Source: Bacillus sp. DNRA2 (GTDB taxonomy: Bacteria > Bacillota > Bacilli > Bacillales > Cytobacillaceae). From it: a stretch of DNA of 64,000 nucleotides. The first letter of the stretch is position 1. The number at the start of each line of letters is the position of its first letter. Below, in pieces: positions 16,463 through 25,312 of this stretch. The notes beneath the pieces are model-generated. The model saw nothing but the letters and a program-made list of their open reading frames with translations, was not told the origin of the DNA and searched no databases. The stretch is from positions 124,001 through 188,000 of the forward strand of contig NZ_JABAIT010000004.1 in NCBI RefSeq assembly GCF_012843265.1, in the 5' to 3' direction. Position numbers and translations under genes: made by a program.

Positions 16463-17197
16463 ATGCTAGGAAAAATCAAAAATGACTATTTCAGTTGGCT
16501 ATTTTTAATCAGTCTAATGCTCCTATTGTTAGAGGTTTTGTTTTTTAATAAAGGCCTTATCTTCTCACTTCTAGTGGCTGCTGGAATGATTTATATTGGA
16601 AAGAAACGTTTGGAAAGGAAAAAGAGGAAATTCCTGTTTTGGATGGGGATTCTCTTCCTAGCAGTCAGTATTTTAGGGATGATTACCTTCCGCTTTCTTG
16701 TGCTTGCTGTCTTTATTTATTTATTAATTCAATTTGCAAATACGAAGAAGAAACCACATCTTATTATGCCAATTGTTAAGGAACCGTCAGAGCCTCAGGC
16801 GACAGAAGAACTTATTACTCGGGAACCATTGTTCAAAAATGTCATGTTTGGGGAACAAAAAACGCCTGAACACACTTACGAATGGGATGACATCAATATT
16901 CAAACTTGGGTTGGTGATACGATCATCGATATGAGCTACACCGTACTCCCAGAAGCTGAGAGCGTCATCTTTATCCGAAACGTGATTGGTAAAGTTCAGA
17001 TTCTGATTCCGTATGATCTAGAAGTGAGTGTTCATCATTCAGTTATCGTCGGTAATGTGGATATCCTTCATTTCCATGGAGCGAGAATGTTCAATCAAAA
17101 CGTTCATGTCCAAACCGCAGATTATGAAAAACAACAGCAAAAAATAAAAATTGTAACCTCACTATTAATTGGGGATATTGAGGTGAGAAGAATATGA
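16463..17197 (+). CDS. liaF: Cell-envelope stress inhibitor LiaF (YvqF family)
   Basis: About 244 residues: four hydrophobic segments in residues 5-95, a linker, then a C-terminal soluble domain with repeated beta-type VGDTIIDMSYTVLPEAESVIF and VIVGNVDIL elements typical of the LiaF family. LiaF holds the kinase LiaS inactive without stress. ATG 16463 with GGGAGG upstream is preferred over a longer frame from 16415. Its stop overlaps the liaS start (ATGA). Confidence 0.87.
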   Translation: MLGKIKNDYFSWLFLISLMLLLLEVLFFNKGLIFSLLVAAGMIYIGKKRLERKKRKFLFWMGILFLAVSILGMITFRFLVLAVFIYLLIQFANTKKKPHLIMPIVKEPSEPQATEELITREPLFKNVMFGEQKTPEHTYEWDDINIQTWVGDTIIDMSYTVLPEAESVIFIRNVIGKVQILIPYDLEVSVHHSVIVGNVDILHFHGARMFNQNVHVQTADYEKQQQKIKIVTSLLIGDIEVRRI

Positions 17198-18240
17198 GCA
17201 TGGTCCAGAGACAGGTTATCATGGGAGTATTCATCTCGCTCATTTTGTTTTTGTTAATTTCGGCCGGCTATTTAATGGCCTTTCCACTTGAAGAATGGAG
17301 TGATTTATGGAATAGAGATATACTGGATATCCCTTTTATTTTCTCCGTTCCAAGTGTGAGCATTGCCATTGGTATTATTTTTGGTTTATTTACCGGTATA
17401 AATTGGCGGAGACAGCTGCAAATAGTTGATCAGTGGCTTCATGAGTTGGAGGAAGGGCGCTCGGTTGAAGTTACCTCACAAAATGGATTTGTTGAATTAG
17501 AATCCATTAGTAAACGTATTGCTAAAATCCAAAAGCAAATGACAGAACAAGTAAAGCTCTCGCAAAAGCTCGCGACTGAAAAGGTAGAAGGACAGGAAAA
17601 TCAAATCCAAGAAATTATTTCGCAAGAGCGTAATCGACTTGCTCGCGAACTCCATGATTCTGTAAGTCAGCAATTATTTGCTGCCTCGATGCTGATGTCT
17701 GCCATTAATGAAACAAAAACAGAAAGCGATGACCGCGAGTCTAAGCAATTAAAGCTGGTTGAGGAAATGATACACCAATCTCAATTAGAAATGCGGGCAT
17801 TATTGCTTCACTTACGCCCTGTTGCATTAAAGGGCAAAACGCTACAGAATGGCATGAAAGAACTGTTAAATGAACTGGCTCAAAAGGTATCATTGGCGAT
17901 TACCTGGAAAATAGAGGAGACATCATTGGATAAGGGAGTAGAAGATCACTTGTTTCGAATCCTCCAGGAATCTGTCTCGAACACACTCAGGCACGCTAAG
18001 GCCTCAAAGCTTGATGTTTTATTAATTGAAAGAGATGACTTCATTATTTTACGCGTAGCTGATGATGGCATTGGCTTTGATGTTGAAAATCGAAAAGCTG
18101 GCTCGTATGGGCTGCAAAATATTTATGAACGGGCGCTTGAAATTGGCGGGACGATTAAAATCATCAGCTTGCCTAACAAAGGTACTCGTCTCGAGGTAAA
18201 AATACCACGGATGTTGGAAGGGGAGGAAAGCAATGATTAA
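17194..18240 (+). CDS. liaS: Sensor histidine kinase LiaS
   Basis: 348 residues. Two membrane helices (about 9-29 and 47-68) with a short outer loop, an intramembrane-sensing layout, then HAMP-like and coiled-coil region, HisKA_3 box [16 protein letters not shown] with the phospho-His in ELHDS, and an ATPase domain ([23 protein letters not shown]). Overlaps liaF by four bases and liaR by eight, so the three are translationally coupled. Confidence 0.9.
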   Translation: MSMVQRQVIMGVFISLILFLLISAGYLMAFPLEEWSDLWNRDILDIPFIFSVPSVSIAIGIIFGLFTGINWRRQLQIVDQWLHELEEGRSVEVTSQNGFVELESISKRIAKIQKQMTEQVKLSQKLATEKVEGQENQIQEIISQERNRLARELHDSVSQQLFAASMLMSAINETKTESDDRESKQLKLVEEMIHQSQLEMRALLLHLRPVALKGKTLQNGMKELLNELAQKVSLAITWKIEETSLDKGVEDHLFRILQESVSNTLRHAKASKLDVLLIERDDFIILRVADDGIGFDVENRKAGSYGLQNIYERALEIGGTIKIISLPNKGTRLEVKIPRMLEGEESND

Positions 18241-18865
18241 AGTTGTATTTGTAGATGATCATGAGATGGTCAGAATTGGCGTGTGCTCGTATTTGGCGGC
18301 ACAGCCTGATATAGAAGTCATCGGTGAAGCAGATAATGGCAAAACAGGCGTTGAACTTGCTCTTTCCCTACGTCCCGACGTAATTTTGATGGATTTAGTG
18401 ATGAAAGAAATGGATGGGATTGAGGCAACTCGGCAAATTATCGAAAGCTGGCCGGAGGCAAAAATCATCATCGTAACGAGTTTCTTAGATGATGAGAAGG
18501 TATATCCAGCCCTTGAAGCAGGTGCTACCAGCTATATGCTAAAAACATCAAAGGCGAGTGAAATCGCAAATGCGGTTCGCGATACATATCTCGGGCAGTC
18601 TGTGCTTGAGCCGGAAGTGACCGGAAAAATGATGCTAAAAATGCGGCAAAAACAAACATTGTTGCCCCATGAGGAGCTCACTGGCCGTGAGATGGAAATT
18701 TTACTGTTGATGGCAGAGGGTAAAACCAATCAGGAGATTGCTGACGAGCTTTTTATCGCGTTAAAAACTGTTAAGACGCACGTTAGTAATATTTTAAGCA
18801 AACTGGGTGTTCAGGACCGGACCCAAGCGGTAATTTATGCGTTTAAACATTCTTTGGTTAAGTAG
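18233..18865 (+). CDS. liaR: Response regulator LiaR (NarL/LuxR family)
   Basis: 210 residues. Receiver with DD(H) near the N terminus and phospho-acceptor Asp54 in [12 protein letters not shown]-terminal LuxR-type helix-turn-helix ([26 protein letters not shown], then [12 protein letters not shown]). It should activate liaI-liaH after envelope damage. Confidence 0.9.
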   Translation: MIKVVFVDDHEMVRIGVCSYLAAQPDIEVIGEADNGKTGVELALSLRPDVILMDLVMKEMDGIEATRQIIESWPEAKIIIVTSFLDDEKVYPALEAGATSYMLKTSKASEIANAVRDTYLGQSVLEPEVTGKMMLKMRQKQTLLPHEELTGREMEILLLMAEGKTNQEIADELFIALKTVKTHVSNILSKLGVQDRTQAVIYAFKHSLVK

Positions 18866-18877
18866 TTTGAAGAGATG

Positions 18878-18940
18878 TTTCCAATCGAGTTTAATATAGA
18901 TTGGAAAAGGGTCTTAGGAACAATCCTAAGGCTTTTTCTG
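18878..18940 (+). terminator. Two successive hairpins after liaR
   Basis: TTTCCAATC/GATTGGAAA (18878-18907) and CTTAGGA/TCCTAAG (18913-18930), the second followed by CTTTTTCTGATTTTTT. Confidence 0.7.
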
Positions 18941-19013
18941 ATTTTTTGTAAATAATCTCCTAGCTTGTCACATAAGTTTATTAGAAGGAAAGACAAACTG
19001 TAAGGAGAATCAC

Positions 19014-20354
19014 ATGAATAGCTTAGTTCGTGGTACTATGCTGCTGATTGCAGCAGCCTTCATCAGTGAGTGTGTTGAATTTCTTGTGAACATGGCCCTG
19101 GCGAGAGAATTAGGGGAGCGGGGCATGGGGCTGTATATGACGATTCTGCCGACCGTGTTCTTGATTTTCCTCCTTTCAAGCTTCGAGATGCCCGTCTCCA
19201 TTTCAAAATTTATTGCCGAAAGAGAGACGAAATACCATCATAGTATGCTGCAGCATGCCCTTCGATTGGCGATTATTGTGACATGTGTTTTGTTTATTGC
19301 AGCTATGTTTATCCTTCCGTTCGTGCCGGTATTTGATCATTACGACCCGAGAGTACGCTGGCTTGTTGTTATCCTGATTCCGATTGTTTCATTTTCCTCG
19401 ATTGCCAGAGGCTTCTTTATGGGAAAGCAGCAAATGGGGAAGATAGCGGTAGCGAATTTCTTACGAAAACTACTGCAATTAGGCTTATTGGTTTTCCTTT
19501 TCCAACTGTTTGAATATAAAATCCAAACTTCTGTGTTGATTGCCTTGTGTGCATTAATAGGAAGTGAATTAGTGGTCTTTCTTTATTTAATTCATATGTT
19601 TTATATTCAGTTTCGGCAGCTCAAACAACAGCCAGTGAAACATATTTCGGGACGGGAAGTGCAGAAAAGCTTGATGGCAGTTTCAGTACCAACGACTGGA
19701 TTACGGCTGTTCAACGCCTTAACAAACGCAATTGAACCCTTCCTGATTAAGTTTGCCCTTGTACAATCAGGACTTACTGCAGCGGCGGCAACAGATCAAT
19801 ACGGTCTATTGGCGGGTGTGGCGATGTCGATAGGCTTCTTCCCAGCGTTCATTGCCCATTCCTTATTAATTATGTTGATTCCAACTGTTTCTAAAGCATA
19901 TGCTGATTACGATTTTCCAAGGTTACGTAGATTGCTAAGAAATGTGATGATTGCGACACTCCTTTATGGAAGTGCGGCGGTCTCGATTTTCTGTATCTTT
20001 GCCGAACCGTTAACTTCTTTATTTTTTGACTCAAAAGCCGCAGCCTGGTATTTGCAGATGCTTTGGCCGTTCTTCTTGTTTCATTATTTCGTGATTCCGA
20101 TGCAAGCTTATTTGATTGGCCTAGGGCTAGTAAAAGATGCGTTCATCCATACCGTTTGGTCGACGCTGTTTTCGTTTTCGCTGATGTACTTCTTAGGTTC
20201 GTCCTACCAGTTCCATATGGGCGGGATTATTATCGGAATGAATGGTGGGATCCTATTATTGACGTCCATGCATTACTTAACGATTTGTAAGAAAATCGGG
20301 ATTACTTTCCGCGCAAAATCAAGCTTCGACGAGCCATTTGAAAGAAGAATTTAA
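19014..20354 (+). CDS. SpoVB-like lipid-linked precursor flippase (MVF/polysaccharide exporter family)
   Basis: 446 residues with about twelve membrane helices and no soluble domain. The start RGTMLLIAAAFISECVEFLVNMALARELG and the AVSVPTTGLRLFNALTNAIEPF block are typical of the SpoVB/MurJ-like branch of the MVF superfamily, which moves lipid-linked cell-wall or polysaccharide precursors. Bacilli have several such paralogues (SpoVB, YtgP, YkvU), so the exact counterpart is not assigned. Start ATG 19014 behind AAGGAG. Transcribed alone. Confidence 0.75.
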   Translation: MNSLVRGTMLLIAAAFISECVEFLVNMALARELGERGMGLYMTILPTVFLIFLLSSFEMPVSISKFIAERETKYHHSMLQHALRLAIIVTCVLFIAAMFILPFVPVFDHYDPRVRWLVVILIPIVSFSSIARGFFMGKQQMGKIAVANFLRKLLQLGLLVFLFQLFEYKIQTSVLIALCALIGSELVVFLYLIHMFYIQFRQLKQQPVKHISGREVQKSLMAVSVPTTGLRLFNALTNAIEPFLIKFALVQSGLTAAAATDQYGLLAGVAMSIGFFPAFIAHSLLIMLIPTVSKAYADYDFPRLRRLLRNVMIATLLYGSAAVSIFCIFAEPLTSLFFDSKAAAWYLQMLWPFFLFHYFVIPMQAYLIGLGLVKDAFIHTVWSTLFSFSLMYFLGSSYQFHMGGIIIGMNGGILLLTSMHYLTICKKIGITFRAKSSFDEPFERRI

Positions 20355-20363
20355 ACCACAAAA

Positions 20364-20392
20364 AAACCACATTCAGCATTTGAATGTGGTTT
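20364..20392. terminator. Bidirectional terminator
   Basis: Perfect 12-bp stem AAACCACATTCA/TGAATGTGGTTT with a five-base loop between two convergent genes. Confidence 0.85.
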
Positions 20393-20407
20393 CGCTTTGA
20401 AATCTAA

Positions 20408-21052
20408 TTAATCATCACTACCAAGGATCCCGAAAATGCGGAGGATATTAATGAATAGATTGATAAAATCAAGATATAAATTAAGCGCCATTAATGGTAC
20501 ATCCTCAGCGCTTACACCGTAATGCTTCATGCGGTTAAAATCAAACAATACATAGCCACTGAATACAAGCACACCGATGAATGAGAACGCAAGCATTCCG
20601 GTTGAGCTTAGCGGCCAAATCAAATTGAAAATGCTTATTGCAACGAGTGCTAATAATGCTGCAAAAAGCATTCCGCTTAAAAAGGATAAATCGCGCTTTG
20701 TTGTTGATGCGTAAACTGCCAATCCGGTAAAGACAACCGCTGTCGTTCCGAATGCCATAAACACAGCGTTAGCACCAATTATTGATAAGTAATAGGCTAC
20801 AATTGGGTAGGTTGTAATTCCTGAAATAAACGTGAAGACATACAGGAATGTATAGCCAATTGCCTTGCGTTTTCTAAAGAAAAATGCGCTAATAAGTAGA
20901 ATGAATTCAAGAATCATCAGCGGTAAAAATAGTGCTGGTGGAACGAATACACCTGCGGCCATCCCGATAACAGAAATTGCTAGGGACAATGCGAAAGTCC
21001 GGAGCACCGAAGGTAAATATTGCGTCTGTGAATGAGCGTACATTTTGTTCAC
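20408..21052 (-). CDS. yetJ: Bax-inhibitor-1 family calcium leak protein YetJ
   Basis: 214 residues, seven membrane helices, of the TMBIM/BI-1 family. B. subtilis YetJ is a pH-sensitive calcium leak channel; here the two helix aspartates that act as pH sensor are present in YVLFDFNRMKH and LNLYLDFINLFINILRIFG. The C terminus GSDD is also conserved. Start ATG 21052. Follows mscL on the same strand with a 67-base gap. Confidence 0.87.
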   Translation of the reverse strand: MNKMYAHSQTQYLPSVLRTFALSLAISVIGMAAGVFVPPALFLPLMILEFILLISAFFFRKRKAIGYTFLYVFTFISGITTYPIVAYYLSIIGANAVFMAFGTTAVVFTGLAVYASTTKRDLSFLSGMLFAALLALVAISIFNLIWPLSSTGMLAFSFIGVLVFSGYVLFDFNRMKHYGVSAEDVPLMALNLYLDFINLFINILRIFGILGSDD

Positions 21053-21119
21053 CTCGTAGATTTGTTTACTTAATCATACGATAAAAGTACGAGTTAGTTT
21101 CATTTTTTTTTCAAAAAAG

Positions 21120-21515
21120 TTAAGGGTTTTGCTTGGATGATGCATTTTGCTTGAGAAGGTCACGGATTTCAGTGAGTAATTGCTCCTTATTGTCAGGAGT
21201 TGCTGTAGTAACAGGCTGTTCTTCTTGTTTCTTTTTAAAACGATTGAACATCTTTATAACAATGAAAATTGTAAAGGCAACGATTAAGAAGTCCACAACT
21301 GTTTGCAGGAATGCTCCATACTTTACTTCGGCATCGGCAACGGTAAATGACAATTTATTAAAATTAATCCCACCTAAGAGTAAACCAATTAAGGGCATGA
21401 TTAAATCATTGACAAGGGATGTTACAATTTTCCCGAATGCGCCACCGATAATGACCCCGATTGCTAAATCTACAACGTTCCCTTTTAATGCAAATTTCTT
21501 AAATTCTTGAAACAT
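21120..21515 (-). CDS. mscL: Large-conductance mechanosensitive channel MscL
   Basis: 131 residues, normal length. N-terminal amphipathic helix [21 protein letters not shown], pore helix with [21 protein letters not shown], second membrane helix and a charged C-terminal helix. Releases solutes on hypo-osmotic shock. Start ATG 21515 with GGGGG upstream. Confidence 0.95.
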   Translation of the reverse strand: MFQEFKKFALKGNVVDLAIGVIIGGAFGKIVTSLVNDLIMPLIGLLLGGINFNKLSFTVADAEVKYGAFLQTVVDFLIVAFTIFIVIKMFNRFKKKQEEQPVTTATPDNKEQLLTEIRDLLKQNASSKQNP

Positions 21516-21607
21516 GGTTGTCCCCCCTTATTTAAAAGCTCATTTCTATTTTACCTAATCGGAAATGTCTTAATCAAATTCTCGTGCTTAATTTCCATAA
21601 TTGTCCG

Positions 21608-21636
21608 TTGACAGCCTTTTAAAATTTAAATATAGT
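21608..21636 (+). promoter_or_regulatory. SigA-type promoter of queF
   Basis: TTGACA (21608-21613), 17-base spacer, TATAGT (21631-21636). The 5' leader would be only about 30 bases, too short for a preQ1 riboswitch. Confidence 0.75.
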
Positions 21637-21673
21637 ATGGGGTGGTATTTCGTGTAATAAGGAGGTTTTATTC

Positions 21674-22171
21674 ATGGCAGGAAGAAAAGATGAAGAACTT
21701 ACTGAAATTACCTTGCTAGGTAATCAGGGAACAAAATATTTGTTTGAATACTCTCCGGAAATTCTAGAGGCGTTTGATAATAAGCATCCGAACCGGGATT
21801 ATTTTGTGAAATTTAACTGTCCTGAGTTTACAAGCCTTTGTCCAAAAACAGGACAGCCTGATTTTGCGACAATTTATATTAGCTATATTCCAGGAACCAA
21901 GATGGTTGAAAGTAAATCGCTTAAGCTGTACTTGTTCAGCTTCCGAAATCATGGTGATTTCCACGAGGACTGTATGAACATTATCCTTAACGACCTGGTT
22001 GAATTGATGGATCCGAAATATATTGAAGTATGGGGTAAATTTACGCCAAGGGGCGGGATTTCAATTGATCCATATGTCAATTATGGGAAACCTGGTACAA
22101 AGTATGAGCAAATGGCGGAATATCGTTTAATGAATCATGATTTGTATCCTGAAAAAATTGATAATCGGTAA
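21674..22171 (+). CDS. queF: NADPH-dependent 7-cyano-7-deazaguanine reductase QueF
   Basis: 165 residues, the short YkvM-type QueF, which reduces preQ0 to preQ1 in queuosine synthesis. Catalytic Cys in [14 protein letters not shown] and the QueF motif E(S)[19 protein letters not shown] are intact. Start ATG 21674 behind AAGGAGG. The other queuosine genes (queCDE) are not in this window. Confidence 0.95.
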   Translation: MAGRKDEELTEITLLGNQGTKYLFEYSPEILEAFDNKHPNRDYFVKFNCPEFTSLCPKTGQPDFATIYISYIPGTKMVESKSLKLYLFSFRNHGDFHEDCMNIILNDLVELMDPKYIEVWGKFTPRGGISIDPYVNYGKPGTKYEQMAEYRLMNHDLYPEKIDNR

Positions 22172-22207
22172 ATATTAAAGGCAGCCGTAATGGCTGCCTT
22201 TAATATT
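22171..22207. terminator. Bidirectional terminator between queF and acyP
   Basis: Perfect 16-bp stem AATATTAAAGGCAGCC with five-base loop; it overlaps the queF stop and the last codons of acyP. Confidence 0.88.
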
Positions 22208-22472
22208 TTATCTTGAATGAGTGATACCCGTCCGTTTTTTCCATTTCTTTAATGGCGATATCGTCCACTGTGGAAAAAGGATTTCCTTTTCGAACGTCCT
22301 CTAAAAACAATTGGAGGTTTTCCTCGGACCCCTCAGCAATTATCTCGACAGAACCTTCGTCACAATTGCGAACCCAGCCGCGGATACCGTATTGAATCGC
22401 TTTCATCTGTGAAAAATAACGAAATCCCACGCCTTGAACTCTACCGAAAACAGTAAGATGGATTTGCTTCAA
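22200..22472 (-). CDS. acyP: Acylphosphatase
   Basis: 90 residues. Hydrolyses acyl phosphates. The signature FGRVQGVGFRYF carries the phosphate-binding Arg, and the catalytic Asn lies in GWVRNCDEGSVEI. Transcribed alone on the minus strand, convergent with queF. Confidence 0.93.
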   Translation of the reverse strand: MKQIHLTVFGRVQGVGFRYFSQMKAIQYGIRGWVRNCDEGSVEIIAEGSEENLQLFLEDVRKGNPFSTVDDIAIKEMEKTDGYHSFKIKY

Positions 22473-22617
22473 TGTAAATTCCCTCCGGTTAATCTACGAT
22501 GTTCATTCTAAGAAGTTGATAAATTATCGGACTTAATGAGTGAATGAACCAACTCCGTTAAGTTCTATTAAAATAGATTTGATATACTTATCATACTAAA
22601 CTGAATACAAGATGTCA

Positions 22618-23850
22618 CTAAAACGCCCAATTTCCATTACGAAAAATAGGTTCGGTTTTCCCGTCCGCAGTAATTCCATCAATATTCATCTCACTTGAGC
22701 CAATCATAAAATCAACGTGGGTAATACTCTCGTTTAAGCCATTTTCAGCCAATTCTTCTTGAGACATGTTTTTGCCACCATCGATGCAGAATGAATAAGC
22801 GCTGCCGATTGCCAAATGGTTGGAAGCGTTCTCATCAAATAAGGTGTTGTAAAATAAAATATTTGATTGTGAGATTGGTGAATGATATGGAACGAGCGCG
22901 ACCTCACCTAAATAATGGGAGCCTTCATCTGTTTCGATTAAACGCTTTAAGATTTCTTCGCCTTCCTCAGCTTTGTATTTTACAATACGGCCATTTTCAA
23001 AGGTAATCGTAAAACGGTCAATAATGTTACCGCCATAGCTCAATGGTTTAGTGCTCGATACGACACCATTGACTCCATTTTTTAACGGAACAGTAAAGAC
23101 TTCTTCCGTCGGCATATTGGCCATAAATTCATTGCCTGCAACATTTATACTTCCTGCTCCAACCCATAAGTGTTTGTTATTGAGCTCTATAGTTAAATCA
23201 GTGCCTGGTGCTATATAGTGCAACTTTTTATAGCGTTTGCTGTTAAGATAGGCAACCTTTTCATGGAGATTTTCATCGTGCTGTTTCCAAGCTTCAACAG
23301 GATTGTCATTGTCGACTCGAGTTGCCTTGAAAATGGCATCCCACAGCTTATGGACCCTTGTTTCTGAAGATTCTTCTGGAAATACTTTTGCAGCCCAAGC
23401 GTCAGATGCCGCGGCAATCACTGTCCAGCTAACTTTATCGGTTAATATGTACTTGCGATATTCTTTCAACGCTATACCGGTTGCCTTTTGGAAATTTGCA
23501 ATGCGTTCAGGATTAACTCCTTTTAACAAATCAGGACTCGTTGAGACAATCGACATGAAGGCTGCGCCACTTTCAGCCAATTCTTCTAGTTCCTTCGCAC
23601 GCAATTTTGGATATTCATGAAAGGCTTGATCTGGAGCTAAATCGTATTTCAATCTTGAAACAATATCATCATTCCAGTTTACAATGACGTTTGCTGCCCC
23701 ATTTTCATATGCTTTTTTGACAACTAATCGGACTAATTCCTGAGAATCAAGTGTTGTATTGATCACCAATGTTTGCTCTTTTTGAAGGTTGACCCCCACT
23801 TTAACAGCAAGCTCAGCATATTTTTCTAGGTTTGTTTGAAAATCACTCAT
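22618..23850 (-). CDS. ampS: M29-family aminopeptidase (AmpS/PepS-like)
   Basis: 410 residues, normal for family M29 metal-dependent aminopeptidases. Visible: the N-terminal QTLVINTTLDSQELVR region and the C-terminal metal-binding stretches EVALVPYHSPISQSN, FYNTLFDENASNHLAIG and THVDFMIGSSEMNIDG, with the conserved Glu, Glu, His, Tyr, His and Asp ligands. Role: cytoplasmic peptide trimming. Start ATG 23850 behind AAAGGAG. Confidence 0.9.
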   Translation of the reverse strand: MSDFQTNLEKYAELAVKVGVNLQKEQTLVINTTLDSQELVRLVVKKAYENGAANVIVNWNDDIVSRLKYDLAPDQAFHEYPKLRAKELEELAESGAAFMSIVSTSPDLLKGVNPERIANFQKATGIALKEYRKYILTDKVSWTVIAAASDAWAAKVFPEESSETRVHKLWDAIFKATRVDNDNPVEAWKQHDENLHEKVAYLNSKRYKKLHYIAPGTDLTIELNNKHLWVGAGSINVAGNEFMANMPTEEVFTVPLKNGVNGVVSSTKPLSYGGNIIDRFTITFENGRIVKYKAEEGEEILKRLIETDEGSHYLGEVALVPYHSPISQSNILFYNTLFDENASNHLAIGSAYSFCIDGGKNMSQEELAENGLNESITHVDFMIGSSEMNIDGITADGKTEPIFRNGNWAF

Positions 23851-24025
23851 TGAATTCGCTCCTTTACCAAAATATTCTTTTTAATTTTATCGATTTCCGA
23901 AAGAAAAAGAAACAATAAGCCATGAAATATGCCTTATCTTAACAATTATTCATTTTTATGTCCTAAAAGAAGTAATTTATTATATAATTGTTATTAACGA
24001 TTACAAAAATAAAACAATTTTTTTG

Positions 24026-24086
24026 GAGGAGACTGTCACCAAGGGATTATTATGCCCTTTGGTAGCAGTCTCCTCTTTTATTTTTG
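24026..24086 (+). terminator. Terminator-like hairpin in the leader of the CPA2 antiporter gene
   Basis: Outer stem GAGGAGACTG/CAGTCTCCTC (24026-24035 with 24066-24075) and inner stem ACCAAGGG/CCCTTTGGT, followed by TTTTATTTTTG. It ends 37 bases before the antiporter start on the same strand, with no gene upstream on that strand. It therefore looks like a leader attenuator; a terminator of an unannotated short RNA is the alternative. Confidence 0.7.
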
Positions 24087-24122
24087 TTTCGAAAAAGAAA
24101 ACTAGAAAGGGAAGGTGAAAAA

Positions 24123-25277
24123 ATGTTAATACTTCAATTAGCTATCATCTTGATTGCATCAAAAGTTGCTGGGGACATAAGTGTTCGGCTAGGTCAGCCT
24201 TCTGTTCTAGGAAAGCTGCTCATCGGGATTATATTGGGTCCATCATTACTGGGGCTCGTGACTGAGACGGATACCTTAGCGGAATTTAGTCAAATCGGGG
24301 TTATTCTGCTAATGTTTATTGCAGGTTTGGAAACCGATTTGGATGAATTTAAACGGACAGGTAAAGCATCAACTTTAGTGGGGCTTGGAGGTATTATTGT
24401 TCCACTTGGCATTGGGTATGTAACTGGATTAATGTTGAATATGTCAGTATTTGAGTCATGGTTTTTGGGATTATTATTGTCTGCAACGAGTGTCAGCATT
24501 TCTGTCCAAGCATTGAAGGAAATGAACAAGTTAAAGAGTCGTGAAGGAGCAACGATATTAGGGGCAGCCGTAATCGATGACGTCGTAGTTATCTTGGCTT
24601 TAGCGTTTTTAATGAGCTTTGCAGGTAGTGAAGTGCATTTAGGCGTTACCATCTTGAAGAAGGTGTTATTTTTTGGAGGAGCGTTTTTAGTTTCCTGGAA
24701 AATTGTACCGTGGTTTTTGCGGAAGTTTGCTTCTTTGCGAGTTTCTGAAACCGTGATTTCTTCAGCGTTAATCATCTGTTTTGTTTTTGCGTATCTAGCA
24801 GAATATACTGGAGTGGCAGCGATTATTGGTTCGTATCTAGCAGGGATTGCAATTAGTCAGACCAATTTTAAACATGAGGTTTTTGAAAAGGTTGAAACGA
24901 TTAGTTATTCGATTTTTGTTCCTGTTTTTTTTACCTCTATTGGAGTAAAAGCACAATTTGCAGGGATTACAGAAAATTTAGGTCTGATTGTCGCTCTAAG
25001 CATTATTGCTATTTTAACAAAATTTGTTGGGGCGATGATGGGTGCCAAAGTTTCTGGATTTAATTGGAACAGTTCATTTGGGATTGGTTCGGCGATGATT
25101 TCTCGAGGTGAAGTGGCGCTGATCATTGCAGCTATTGGCTTAGAGACAAAGCTGTTAGATTCGGAAATGTTTGCGGTGTTAGTTGTGGTGGTGTTAGTAA
25201 CGACCATTGTTACACCGCCTTTAATGAAACTGTTTTTTGAGACAAAGGAGAAGGTAAAGAAGCAAACTGCATCGTAA
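24123..25277 (+). CDS. CPA2-family monovalent cation:proton antiporter
   Basis: About 384 residues, twelve or so membrane helices, no C-terminal TrkA domain. Family marks: LGQPSVLGKLLIGIILGPSLLG at the start, LMFIAGLETDLDEF, and the ion-binding GAAVIDDVVVILALAF with the Asp pair. It should exchange Na+ or K+ for H+. ATG 24123 has AAGGGAAGGTG upstream and is preferred over a longer frame from 24084, which would start inside the hairpin's T run. A leader hairpin suggests regulation by attenuation. Confidence 0.82.
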   Translation: MLILQLAIILIASKVAGDISVRLGQPSVLGKLLIGIILGPSLLGLVTETDTLAEFSQIGVILLMFIAGLETDLDEFKRTGKASTLVGLGGIIVPLGIGYVTGLMLNMSVFESWFLGLLLSATSVSISVQALKEMNKLKSREGATILGAAVIDDVVVILALAFLMSFAGSEVHLGVTILKKVLFFGGAFLVSWKIVPWFLRKFASLRVSETVISSALIICFVFAYLAEYTGVAAIIGSYLAGIAISQTNFKHEVFEKVETISYSIFVPVFFTSIGVKAQFAGITENLGLIVALSIIAILTKFVGAMMGAKVSGFNWNSSFGIGSAMISRGEVALIIAAIGLETKLLDSEMFAVLVVVVLVTTIVTPPLMKLFFETKEKVKKQTAS

Positions 25278-25311
25278 AAAAACAAGAGCATCGCGATGCT
25301 CTTGTTTTTTT
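25277..25311. terminator. Bidirectional terminator
   Basis: Perfect palindrome centred at 25293/25294 (ACAAGAGCATCG and its complement) with A and T runs on either side, between convergent genes. Confidence 0.9.
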
Positions 25312-25312
25312 G

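Noticed and set aside
21608-21673. preQ1 riboswitch upstream of queF
   Set aside because: The leader after the promoter is about 30 bases and no preQ1 aptamer pattern is present.
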